Source of the DNA: S5-327 sp965200975
GTDB lineage: Bacteria > Chloroflexota > Dehalococcoidia > Lucifugimonadales > Australimonadaceae
Reading direction: 5' to 3'
NCBI GenBank assembly: GCA_965200975.1
Contig: OZ241740.1
Location: forward strand, 806,001 to 870,000
DNA: 64,000 nt
Under the pieces are notes generated by a model that was not told where the DNA came from, did not search any database, and saw nothing but the letters and a program-made list of their open reading frames with translations. This document shows, piece after piece, positions 51,891 to 60,629 of the stretch; positions within the stretch are counted from its first letter, which is position 1, and the number at the start of each line of letters is the position of its first letter. The translations under genes were made by a program, and so were the position numbers.

Positions 51891-53081
51891 TCAGGCGGAG
51901 TTCTCGCCGGACGGCTTTGCGCCAAATGCGGCGTAGAGCGCAGGGGTGAGGGCGGCGGTGAGGAGCATCGCGGCGCCGGCGGCGGCGATGCTCGCCGACA
52001 CCGATGTCGCAGCAGCGAGCGGGCCGAACAGGAGCGGACCAAGCATCTGCCCCGATGCCCAGTAGATGCCGACTACGGCCATGAAGACGCCTCGCTGCTC
52101 CGGCGCGCTGACCATCGATGTGAGACTCGTGTTGAACACCCTCCCCGCATTGAACGAGAATCCGAGGACGAACATAAGCGCCACCGCAGCCCAGTAGGCG
52201 TCCCCCCAGAAGACGACTCCCAGAAGCAGCACGCCGTGCGCGCCCATCGTGAGGGCGTACGACGAGCGCTCGCCGAGCATCCGCACTATGCCGGCGAACG
52301 CGAACCCTGCCGGCACCGCGCCGACGCCGTGCGCCCCCATAAGCAGGCCGAACTCGTCGTCGCTGAACCCGAACCCCTGGTAGAGGGCGGCCCCCACCGA
52401 GCCGAGCACCGCCACCTGCAGCGACGTGGCGAAGGCCATAATGGCCGGCAAGGCGGTGACGCGCTTGCGAAAGACGCCCGGAACCGGGGCGAGGATATTC
52501 CGGATGCTCTGCGCCGCCCGGCGGGGCAGCTGCGGCATAAGCGCGACGACGACCATCGCCGCGACCGAGAGGCCGGCGATGATGAGGAAGCCGGCCTGGT
52601 AGCCCCAGACCGCGGCGACGACGCCTCCTCCAACGTTGCCGAGCAGTCCGCCGGCTGCCCCGAACCCGAAGAACCGGCCCATCAGCTGCGCGGGACGGGC
52701 CTCGTCGATGCGGCTGCCGTACGATTGCGCGGACGTCCAGTAGATGGCGCGCGAGCCGCCGAACAGCGCCTGCGCGAGCACGAGCCAGACGAGCGACGAC
52801 GAAACTGCAAGGCCGAGCGTCCCCGCGATAAGCATCGCGAAGCTCGCCTGTATCACCCAGCGCTCCCCCAGCTTGTCGGAGAAGACGCCGCCGAACAGGC
52901 GCAGCCCAACCTGAAAGAGGCCCTGCCCGGCGATGATGACGCCGAGCCATCCCGGGTTGTAGCCGAGAGAGAGTATGTAAAGAGGGACGAGTACGATGAT
53001 CGCGCCGAGCGACAGGCTGTAGGCTATCGTCTGCGCGTAGAGCGCGGCTTCGGCGGCGCGAGCGCGGGGGAGAGAAGCCAT
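51891..53081 (-). CDS. MFS transporter
   Basis: A 396-residue, 12-helix major facilitator. FGGVFSDKLGERWVIQ is the helix 2-3 signature, and RAIYWTSAQSYGSRI between helices 4 and 5 is typical of drug-resistance-type members. The end is short and polar (GAKPSGENSA). A drug-efflux-like role is possible; the substrate is not determinable. It is followed (minus strand) by a repeat-filled gap and preceded by two small genes. Confidence 0.87.
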   Translation of the reverse strand: MASLPRARAAEAALYAQTIAYSLSLGAIIVLVPLYILSLGYNPGWLGVIIAGQGLFQVGLRLFGGVFSDKLGERWVIQASFAMLIAGTLGLAVSSSLVWLVLAQALFGGSRAIYWTSAQSYGSRIDEARPAQLMGRFFGFGAAGGLLGNVGGGVVAAVWGYQAGFLIIAGLSVAAMVVVALMPQLPRRAAQSIRNILAPVPGVFRKRVTALPAIMAFATSLQVAVLGSVGAALYQGFGFSDDEFGLLMGAHGVGAVPAGFAFAGIVRMLGERSSYALTMGAHGVLLLGVVFWGDAYWAAVALMFVLGFSFNAGRVFNTSLTSMVSAPEQRGVFMAVVGIYWASGQMLGPLLFGPLAAATSVSASIAAAGAAMLLTAALTPALYAAFGAKPSGENSA

Positions 53082-53106
53082 CGCGGAGGGCGCCGCCGGC
53101 GCGCCC

Positions 53107-53238
53107 CTAGCCTCGCTGGGCCTTCAGCTCGTCGATCTCCTCGCGCAGGGCTTTGACTTCGCGGCGGAGCGCTTCTATCTCCCGCCGAGCCTGTTTGACT
53201 TCGACCTCGACGACGGTCATTTCCGCCTTGCTGACCAT
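53107..53238 (-). CDS. Small coiled-coil protein (43 aa)
   Basis: A 43-residue protein starting MVSKAEMTVVEVEVKQ. From about residue 12 it is a continuous heptad pattern of Arg/Glu/Leu (ALRREVKALREEIDELK), so a coiled-coil dimer or a docking helix is likely. CAGGAG lies 7 nt before the ATG at 53238. It sits between the FmdB-type gene and the MFS gene on one strand. No family recognised. Confidence 0.55.
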   Translation of the reverse strand: MVSKAEMTVVEVEVKQARREIEALRREVKALREEIDELKAQRG

Positions 53239-53260
53239 GCTTTGCTCCTGATTCGTTCTG

Positions 53261-53470
53261 CTAGCCGCTCTTGCCGGACGAGGCGCCGCGGAACGCTTCA
53301 CCCTTGGGAAGGCGCAGGCTGTAGCCGTCTTTCGATGCGAAGACGGACGGCAGCCGCTGCGCGTCCGCGCCGCATTCAGGGCAGTTGGCGGGCGCCCCGG
53401 CCTCGCTCATCGGCCTGCGCTCCTCGAAGTCGCGCTCGCATCCGGAACAGCGGTACTCGTACAACGCCAT
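53261..53470 (-). CDS. FmdB-family zinc-ribbon protein
   Basis: A 69-residue protein of the FmdB putative regulatory family. It begins MALYEYRCSGCERDFE, with CxxC pairs C8/C11 and C30/C33 forming a zinc ribbon; the remainder is a flexible Ser/Gly/Lys tail. FmdB-type proteins are linked to regulation of amidase and formamidase genes in some bacteria, but most are uncharacterised. Coding stops 22 nt before the coiled-coil gene. Confidence 0.85.
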   Translation of the reverse strand: MALYEYRCSGCERDFEERRPMSEAGAPANCPECGADAQRLPSVFASKDGYSLRLPKGEAFRGASSGKSG

Positions 53471-54321
53471 GCGCGCTCACCTCCTCTGTGCGGCGCCTAT
53501 AGCCTATCGCGGCGCGGGCCAGTTTGCACCACCAGGCCCGGAATCGCCCAGACCGTCGCGGAAATGCCCCAATCCAGACGACATTTCGGCCTCGAGACGC
53601 TTGACACGACGACGGACGGCATAGAATCCCGCCCCCACGCGATGGGCGCGATGGGTCCGCTCTTGAGCAGATCGTAGCCCGGGGAGAGATCAGAGTGGGA
53701 GCTGAAGCGCCAGGACGAGTAAGCAGCTAACCGGAGGACGTGAGACAGCCGCCGGGCAGAGCGAAAGCGGGGACGCTAACCGCGCGCTCTGCAAGCCCTG
53801 AAGCAGGACAGAAACCGCGACGGGGGATTGACGCGATCAGGCAGGATGTAGTAATGTGGAAGACTGTGATGATCAAGCCGCTGTTCGCTTACCCCCCCCC
53901 CCCCGTTTTTACGGCGGTATGAACTCCCCTACGGGGCTGAATAGAGGCTACGGCAGCAAGCGCGTAGGCAGGCATAGCCGGCGGGGGGCTCCTCGCCGCG
54001 ATTGGGGGGATGTATATGAGCGCGATGATCACTTGACAGCGTCCCGTTCGCTGAGCCGGAGGGCGGCCTGTTTCGCGTCGAGGGCATCGAGCGAAGCCGA
54101 CCGCGAAGTCGGCCGTTGCGGCGAACCCGAAGACGAACCCGAAAGTGCGAATCCGGCAAGACGGGCAGTCGAGGCGTTGCGCGTCGCGCATCCCCGAACT
54201 GACGGCGGACTAGCGCTGTTCGCGCCTTTGACGGCGTCAACCGGGTTGCGCCCGCGGTTCGGCGCGTAAACATCGAGCGAAACCAGCAACTAAGCAACTA
54301 ACAGGAGTATCCAGGGATACA
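53471..54321. other. 851-bp gap with possible leader RNA and C13 tract
   Basis: No protein gene is convincing here. It contains a nested hairpin at 53756-53792, a run of 13 C at 53892-53904, and a stretch with many GCG-rich short frames. ACAGGAGTATCCAGGG stands before the surface-protein start at 54322, so part of this region is that gene's leader or promoter. Confidence 0.5.
53756..53792 (+). ncRNA. Candidate structured leader RNA
   Basis: GCAGAGCG (53756-53763) pairs perfectly with CGCTCTGC (53785-53792), enclosing a second stem GCGG/CCGC with a GGACGCTAA loop. Part of the sequence (GGGACGC) recalls the c-di-GMP-I riboswitch, but the conserved CAAAGCC and GGGCAAACC boxes are absent. It could be any structured RNA or a chance fold. 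Confidence 0.25.
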
Positions 54322-57177
54322 ATGGGCATATCGATCAGGCACTCTGCGTTGGGGATCGCTATCGCAGCAATATTCTTGACGGCGTCCATGGCGTCGTCGC
54401 TCCCGGTCGCTAACGCGGCGGTGCTGTCGGGCCTCACTGCCGAAGTTGGCAACAGGCAGGTTACGCTCAGTTGGTCTGCTGACGTAGGCGGCTACAATCA
54501 TTTCGCGTCCTTTTCGCCAGGGGGCTACAACGCCGTCCGTGTGTCGGCCTCGCCGTGGCCGAACTTTGAGCACACTTTCGATTGCCTGACGAATGGCGTT
54601 GAATACACGTTTACGGTGCGAGCCCGCGAAATCAACGAAGCCATTGAAGGCGAAGTAAGGGATGAGGCCACCGTCACGGCGACGCCGACCGGCGAGACGG
54701 ACGCCGGGACGGAGGTGGACAAGCCATGCCCTGGGCCGTCCGCTCTGTCCTACTACCGCGAGCTCGACGTCACATGGCCCACTGTCGCCGACGCCGTTGG
54801 CTACAGATTGGTCTACTTCAAGAGCGAATCCGAGTGCGACGACACCGACTATACTGCGGCTAAATTCACCGACACAAACGTCGCAAACGGCGGCATCATC
54901 ACTACAGGAGGCCCGCCTTACACCCTGACAGGTCTCGACACCTCGAGATACTACTTCAGAGTCCAGGCGACGGGCGGCGGCGGTAGTCTGAACAGTTCGT
55001 GGTCTCCGTGCGGAGATGAAAGGCCGAAGAGCAGTTTCACCGAAGCCCCGCGCATTATCAGCATCACGGCTGGCGACAATGAGATCGATATTGCATGGCG
55101 GAGCCTCCCCAATACCGGGGACTACAATATGCAGTACAACATCACCTTTCAGGAAGAGGGTATAAACTTCCCGGACACCATCGCCGGCGAGCCCTCTAAC
55201 TATGGCATTGTGTTCGGCAATGATTCGGGCGAAGACCCCGATTACACAACGCCTGACGGATCGGTCAAAATCTACCGAGTCACCCTTGGCGACTTTTACG
55301 TACAGAACGGCGCCAAGTACACGGTTCGCGTCGGCGCTTACCGGCCCGCAACCGGCCCATTCTCCCCCGACATCGATGTGATTCCCAGGCTGGCTGCCCC
55401 CCCCCCGCGGGCTCTCCCTCGAATCAGGCATGAACAGCATAGGCGTCTCCTGGGACGCCGTTGCAACCGCGGAGAGTTACATTGTCGCCTATAGAGCCGC
55501 CGGCGACGCCGGATTCACCACTGCAGAAACAACCGGTACATCCCATACCATTACCGGCCTTGCAGTAGATACGGAATATACCGTCAGGGTCAGAGCGGTA
55601 AGCCCTGCGTCGAGCCCTGGATCTATCCGGTACGATAACCACTCCGCAGAGGCGGAAGCCAGGACTGCGCGCGAGCTCGTGGCCGTGGACACTGCCGCCA
55701 AGCTCGACGCCATCCGCTATGACCTCGACGGCGACCTCTCTCCGGAGAGCAACGCAGCCGCGTACACGGCCGCCTTCGGGAACATCTCCTGCCCCGCCGG
55801 CGCCGTCTGCATGGGCTACCAGCTGACGAGCGATATCGACCTGAGCAGCCACAACGGCGGCGAATGGGGTCCAATCGGCAGCGGGCGATACGGCGAGCGG
55901 TTCGAGGGAGTCTTCGACGGCGGAGGGAACACGATCAGCAACCTCATGGTTAATCAGCCGGACGGCGGCTATCTCGGACTGTTCGGCGCCGCCGCCAAGC
56001 AGTCGATGATTCGCAACCTCACCCTCGATGAAGTCAATGTAACCGGACTCCACTATGTCGGCGGGCTCGTGGGCCTCAATGCCGGCATAATCAGCAATGT
56101 CCGCGTTGAAGGCGCAGAAATAGAAGGGGACAACTACGTGGGCGGCCTGGTTGGCTCCAACCACGGCGGCGTCTCCCTCAGCAGCGCGTCCGGCGGGTTA
56201 CCGGCTACACCAAAGTCGGCGGACTCGTCGGCCTCAACGACGGGCCCGAAAGCGTCTCCAACATTCGCCCGCCCAACGACGGCTCGGTGATGCGCGTCGA
56301 GCGCAGCTTCTCGACCGGCAGCGTCACATCGAAACTGCACGAAAGCGAGAGCACCAACTGGGACGCGCCTCTTGACGTGGGCGGTCTGGTAGGGCTCAAT
56401 CGCGGAAGCGTCAGAGACAGCTACTCGCGCTCCAACGTCGACTATGACCGCTCATGGCAGCCCACCGAGATAGGCGGACTCGTTGGCGTCAACGACAAGT
56501 TCGTGTTCGCGTATCAGGACAATGGCAATCTCAGGACCCAGTCCGTCACCGGAACTGTCGTGGACAGTTATGCGACAGGCACAGGGGCTCTGTCTACGCT
56601 GGTTGCCGACAATAAGCTGGACACGATATACGTAGTGTCCAGCTACTGGAACACCAACACCGGGCGCGACAACTCCGACAACGGAGGCGAAGGGGAGAGC
56701 ACTACGAACCTGCGGACTCCTACGGGCGCGACCGGCATCTACGCCTCCTGGGACGCTGACGTATGGGACTTCGGCTCGGCAAGCGAATACCCCGCGCTCA
56801 AGGGGCATTCCATTACCGAGTCCGCCCAAAGGGCGCTCACGACTGCGGGCGGCAGTAGTGATCCCGTCCCGCCGGTAGGCAATAATGACCCTGTTCCGCC
56901 GATAGGCAATACGGAGCCGTCCGTATCGGTTGATATCGACGGAGTGAACGTGTCCGTTGTCTACGCAGACGGCGTGTCCGCTAGCATGCAGCTGCGGATT
57001 TACAGCGGAAAGCCCTCATACCTCCCCAGTTCGCTGTCGCTTGGGGACGGGGTGTCGTTCGATAAAGGCTCATGGCGGAGTAACCCACGAACGATGACGT
57101 TTGCGCGTGAGGGTTATGAGCATGTTCGCATCAGATGGCAAGTAAACGGCGGAGCGCTGACTGCTGAGGCGCTCTAA
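54322..57177 (+). pseudogene. Secreted Fn3/GLUG surface protein, two frameshifts
   Basis: Three frames join into one protein of about 950 residues. A signal peptide (MGISIRHSALGIAIAAIF) is followed by about four fibronectin-III-like domains (VTLSWSADV, ELDVTWPTVADAVGYRL, EIDIAWRS, GVSWDAVATAESYIV), then GLUG repeats (YVGGLVGLNAG, GYTKVGGLVGLNDG, DVGGLVGLNRG), a polar region and an Ig-like end. Frame moves from 1 to 2 at a run of 10 C (55397-55406; nine C would keep frame), and back from 2 to 1 near 56190-56197 (one base missing). Either slippage/phase variation, real decay or assembly error explains this. A cell-surface adhesin role is inferred. Confidence 0.72.
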
Positions 57178-57249
57178 AGAGAACCGCCCAAATGCAGCAG
57201 GGCTGACGCCGAGGTAGAGAGGCCCTGTCAAGCATTCCGGGCCGTAGAG

Positions 57250-57283
57250 CTGCCGCGCGCCTGTTGCGGCGCGCGGCAGTTTT
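57250..57283 (+). terminator. Rho-independent terminator after surface-protein gene
   Basis: CTGCCGCGCGCC and GGCGCGCGGCAG form a 12-bp perfect stem with a 6-nt loop followed by TTTT. Confidence 0.9.
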
Positions 57284-57313
57284 GCGTCTGTCGGGACTTG
57301 GTATGCTTGCCCT

Positions 57314-57928
57314 ATGGAGCTGCGAGCAGTGTTCTTTGATCTCGACGGGGTGCTGATCGACAGCTTCGAGGCGAACCTGGCGCTGATGAACGACGCAGCA
57401 CGGGCGTTCGGCTACCCCGCCATCGACCGCGCCGCCGCCCGCGAGCGCTTCGGGCAGTCCGTCCGCGAGGACGTCGAGCTGTTCTACCCCGGCGCCCGCG
57501 TCGAGGCGGTGAGGTCGTACTTCGCGGAGCGGTACGCGGTCTACGCCGGACTGGTGGAAGTCCGCCCCGGCGCGCACGACCTGATCGAGGCGCTGGACGC
57601 TCGCGGGCTGCTTTCGGCGGTGATTACGAACAGCCAGTCGTCGACATCGCGGGCGATACTCGAAGCGAAAGGGCTGATCCCGCACGCCCTCGTAGGCGAG
57701 GACGACGTCGCCCGCCCCAAGCCTGCGCCGGATATGGTGTTTCGGGCGTGCGAAGCGCTCGGCGTTCCTCCATGGGAGGCGCTCGTCGTAGGAGACTCCG
57801 AGTACGACCGTCAAGCGGCTGCGGCTGCCGGCAGCCTGTTCGCCGGCCTCGGCGTGAGCGGCAGCTTCACGATCGCCCGCCTGTCGGAGGTTGTGGCGAT
57901 CGTCGACGGCGCCGGGCCGTCGCGCTAG
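57314..57928 (+). CDS. HAD-superfamily phosphatase (phosphoglycolate phosphatase-like)
   Basis: A 204-residue HAD hydrolase. Motif I is FFDLDGVLID (nucleophile D9, acid D11), motif II TNSQSS, motif III lysine in RPKPAPD, and motif IV VVGDSEYD. A small helical cap between residues about 15 and 80 indicates the phosphoglycolate phosphatase or beta-phosphoglucomutase group. Its stop shares a CTAG with the convergent ABC ATPase gene. Confidence 0.88.
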   Translation: MELRAVFFDLDGVLIDSFEANLALMNDAARAFGYPAIDRAAARERFGQSVREDVELFYPGARVEAVRSYFAERYAVYAGLVEVRPGAHDLIEALDARGLLSAVITNSQSSTSRAILEAKGLIPHALVGEDDVARPKPAPDMVFRACEALGVPPWEALVVGDSEYDRQAAAAAGSLFAGLGVSGSFTIARLSEVVAIVDGAGPSR

Positions 57929-59001
57929 GCAGGGAAGGCGGCGACGAAGCTGTTCACGCCCACGGCGGCGCGCTCGCCAATTGCAGCCTCGATGTGCAGC
58001 CCCATAACCATGGCGAGATACTCTCCGGAGTCGAGCCGCACCGTGACGACCTTGTAGAGGCCGCGGAATTCGACAGCCGTAACGTCGGCCTCGACCGACG
58101 GACCGGAATCGGGCCGCAAGCGGATGCTCTCGGGGCGGACCGACACCTTTACAGGCCCGTTGGGCGGGTGGACTCCGCCGACCGGCAGGTTGCCGAGCGG
58201 GCACTCGACGCGGCCGTCGGCGAACCGGCCATCGAGCACGTTGGTCTCGCCGAGAAACTCCGCGACGGCCAGCGAGGCCGGGTAGTAGTAGAGGTCTTGC
58301 GGCGCGGCGGACTGAATGAGGGAGTTGCCCAGCATCACGCCGACGGTGTCGGCAAGCGCCGTCGCCTCGACCTGGTCGTGGGTTACGAAGATGGCGGTAG
58401 TGTGCGCCTCGCGGAGGATCTGGCGGATTTCGTTGCGAACGCGCTGGCGCAGGACGGCGTCGAGGTTGGAGAAGGGTTCGTCGAGGAGCACCACGCTCGG
58501 GTTCGGCGCGAGCGCTCTTGCGAGCGCGACGCGCTGCTGCTGGCCGCCGGAGAGCTGGTGCGGCATACGATGAGCGACGTCCGAGAGGCCGACCCAGTCG
58601 ATGACGTCGTCGACTGCGAGGTCGCGGCGAGGGCCGCCGGGCACGCCGAAGGCTATGTTCTGTCGCACGCTGAGGTGGGGGAAGAGGGCGTAGTCCTGAA
58701 AGACCATGCCCGCGCGGCGGCGTTCAGGCGGCGTGTGCTTTCCGGGAGCGGCGACAAGCTTGCCGTCGATCTCGACGGCGCCGGCGTCGGGCGTCTCGAA
58801 GCCGGCAGTGACGCGGAGCGTCGTCGTCTTGCCGCCTCCGCTGGGGCCGAGCAGCGCAAAGACCTGCCCGCGCGGGACTTCGAAGCTGACGTCGCACACT
58901 GCGGGCGTTTCGCCGTAGGACTTGGACAGCCGGTCGACGCGGACGGCGGGCCCGAGAGCGGAGCCTTGGGGCTCCGCGCGTTGCGCGCGCATCGTTAGCA
59001 T
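57925..59001 (-). CDS. ABC transporter ATP-binding protein (FbpC/PotA/CysA type)
   Basis: A 358-residue importer ATPase. Walker A GPSGGGKTT (52-60), Q-loop Q102, signature LSGGQQQ (150-156), Walker B VVLLDEP (170-176) and the switch histidine in VTHDQ are all present. Residues about 235-358 form the TOBE-type regulatory domain. This architecture is shared by ferric iron, polyamine, sulfate and sugar importers. No permease or binding protein is adjacent; it follows the cytochrome c maturation operon on the same strand. Confidence 0.88.
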   Translation of the reverse strand: MLTMRAQRAEPQGSALGPAVRVDRLSKSYGETPAVCDVSFEVPRGQVFALLGPSGGGKTTTLRVTAGFETPDAGAVEIDGKLVAAPGKHTPPERRRAGMVFQDYALFPHLSVRQNIAFGVPGGPRRDLAVDDVIDWVGLSDVAHRMPHQLSGGQQQRVALARALAPNPSVVLLDEPFSNLDAVLRQRVRNEIRQILREAHTTAIFVTHDQVEATALADTVGVMLGNSLIQSAAPQDLYYYPASLAVAEFLGETNVLDGRFADGRVECPLGNLPVGGVHPPNGPVKVSVRPESIRLRPDSGPSVEADVTAVEFRGLYKVVTVRLDSGEYLAMVMGLHIEAAIGERAAVGVNSFVAAFPA

Positions 59002-59049
59002 AGCGACACGATACGCGCAAGCGAACCGCGTTGCAATGTGCGAACGGAG

Positions 59050-60261
59050 TCAGGAGTCGTTGCGTCCTGTGCTGTCGGCGTCGTGCAGACGTTGCCGGAC
59101 TTCCAGGTCGATCAGGCCTTCGCGCACAGCCCGCGCCTGCCGTTGATACGTCTCGCGGTCGATGGCGCGGCTGTCGAGCGCCTCGGCGAGCGCCTGCGCC
59201 CTGCGGAGCAGATCCGCGCGCGCGGCGCTCTCGCCGGCGTAGGCGGGGCGTCTTCGCGTCGCGGCGACGAGCAGCAGCGCGGCGGCGGCAATCCCCACCG
59301 CGGCGGGCGCGGCGTAGCGAACGTGCCACTCGCCGGCGGAAGCGAGCGCGCGATCAAGGCCGGACTGCATAGGGAGGCTGGAGACCGTTAGCTCGATGAA
59401 CTCGGCAGGCTCGATGCCCTGACCTTCGAGCAGGCGCAGCAGCCTTCCGTTGAGCTCAGTGGCGCCGAGGTCGGCCAGACGCGGAGAGGCGATGGACGCA
59501 ACGTTGGCCGGAGCGACGAAACGGAACGATTCCGCGCCGAACCGCATCGTGCGGGAGATGTCGAGGTCGGGCGAAGCGTAGTCGAGGCGGTAGACGAATT
59601 CGAACTGATGCGGCTCTCCGACGGTGGGCAGGATGGGAGTGGTGAGGGCGAATCCGCGGTCGACCTCGAGCACCTGCCCGCCGACGAGGTTCGACCGAAC
59701 GTCGAGGTTGTACGCGTTCGGGGGCAGGGCGAACCGCATAAAGCTCATCATCGCCGGGCCCCCGGCGTCCTGGTCGGGGATGAGCGTCCGGTTGCTGTTG
59801 TTCCGAACGATGGCGCGTTCCAGTATCTCGACGAACCCTTCTTCCGGGGCGGTGCCGGCGATGATAACGGTGTAGCTCTCGACGCTGAGCACCGAGGCGT
59901 CGTGAGTGGAGTCGTACACGGTGACGACGAGCGGGTCGCCGAGGGAGTCCGCGCCGCGCGTGGCCGAGTAGGCGGCGCCCTGATGCTCGACGGTGAAGAA
60001 GTAGACGCGCGCCGGAGCGACCGCGACGTCGAACGCGAATGCGCCGTCGGGGCCGGGCGTGACGCTGCTCTGGGCGAGCGAGGTGACTCCCTCGAGAACA
60101 TTGAGCGTAACGCGCGCCTGCGCGGGATCGAACTCCGCCCCCTCGACGCCGTGGACGACCCTTCCCTCTATGCGCGCCATCCCGGAGTCCTGGGCGTGAG
60201 CGGAGAGGGGGGCGAGCAGCAGCGCGGTCAGGAGCAGCGCAGCCGGCGCGAGGCGTTTCAC
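59050..60261 (-). CDS. Exported one-helix membrane protein in ccm operon
   Basis: A 403-residue protein with a signal peptide (about 1-23), a beta-rich extracytoplasmic region (about 25-305), one transmembrane helix (about 315-335, YAAPAAVGIAAAALLLVAA) and a cytoplasmic helical tail that looks like the coil in CcmI-type proteins (LLRRAQALAEALDSRAIDRETYQ). The family is not identified. The GTG start overlaps the upstream ccmI-like stop as GTGA, so it belongs to the cytochrome c maturation operon and may help present apocytochrome or heme. Confidence 0.65.
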   Translation of the reverse strand: MKRLAPAALLLTALLLAPLSAHAQDSGMARIEGRVVHGVEGAEFDPAQARVTLNVLEGVTSLAQSSVTPGPDGAFAFDVAVAPARVYFFTVEHQGAAYSATRGADSLGDPLVVTVYDSTHDASVLSVESYTVIIAGTAPEEGFVEILERAIVRNNSNRTLIPDQDAGGPAMMSFMRFALPPNAYNLDVRSNLVGGQVLEVDRGFALTTPILPTVGEPHQFEFVYRLDYASPDLDISRTMRFGAESFRFVAPANVASIASPRLADLGATELNGRLLRLLEGQGIEPAEFIELTVSSLPMQSGLDRALASAGEWHVRYAAPAAVGIAAAALLLVAATRRRPAYAGESAARADLLRRAQALAEALDSRAIDRETYQRQARAVREGLIDLEVRQRLHDADSTGRNDS

Positions 60262-60629
60262 TGCTCGCGCTCCGCGTCGCGTCGCGCGGACTGCGCCGGC
60301 GGCAGCGCGCCGAGCTGGTCGTCGACGCTGCGCTCGATGTCGCGGACGGCGCTTTCGATCTGCTGCTGCTCGCGGATGAGCTCGGCGGCGCGGCGCCGCG
60401 CGGCGCGGAGCTGCGCCTCATGCTCGGCAGGGGAGAGGACGCCGAGAAATCGCTCTTGCTGGAGGGCGCGGATCTCCTCGTAGACGCGCTCGCGGGCGCG
60501 TCGAATGCCCTCGGCGAGGTCCTCCGCGGGATCGCGGCGGGGGCCGGTGCCGTGCCGCGCCGCCCAGAACGGATGCGCAAGCACGGCGATCGCGACAAGG
60601 GCGAGGAGCGTTATGGCAAGGATAGTCAT
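60258..60629 (-). CDS. CcmI-like cytochrome c biogenesis protein
   Basis: A 123-residue protein with one N-terminal transmembrane helix (about 1-20, MTILAITLLALVAIAVLA) followed by a long coiled coil (ALQQERFLGVLSPAEHEAQLRAA). The segment order and the position after ccmF match the N-terminal half of CcmI, the apocytochrome chaperone, without its TPR domain. The start overlaps the ccmF stop (ATGA) and the stop overlaps the next gene (GTGA). Confidence 0.7.
   Translation of the reverse strand: MTILAITLLALVAIAVLAHPFWAARHGTGPRRDPAEDLAEGIRRARERVYEEIRALQQERFLGVLSPAEHEAQLRAARRRAAELIREQQQIESAVRDIERSVDDQLGALPPAQSARRDAEREQ

Noticed and set aside
53756..53820. c-di-GMP-I (GEMM) riboswitch
   Set aside because: Only GGGACGC and a GAAA-like loop match; the conserved purine-rich boxes are missing.
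53856..54269. Plus-strand frame of 137 codons before the surface-protein gene
   Set aside because: Arg/Ala-rich, no Shine-Dalgarno, no family similarity, and it depends on the C13 run.
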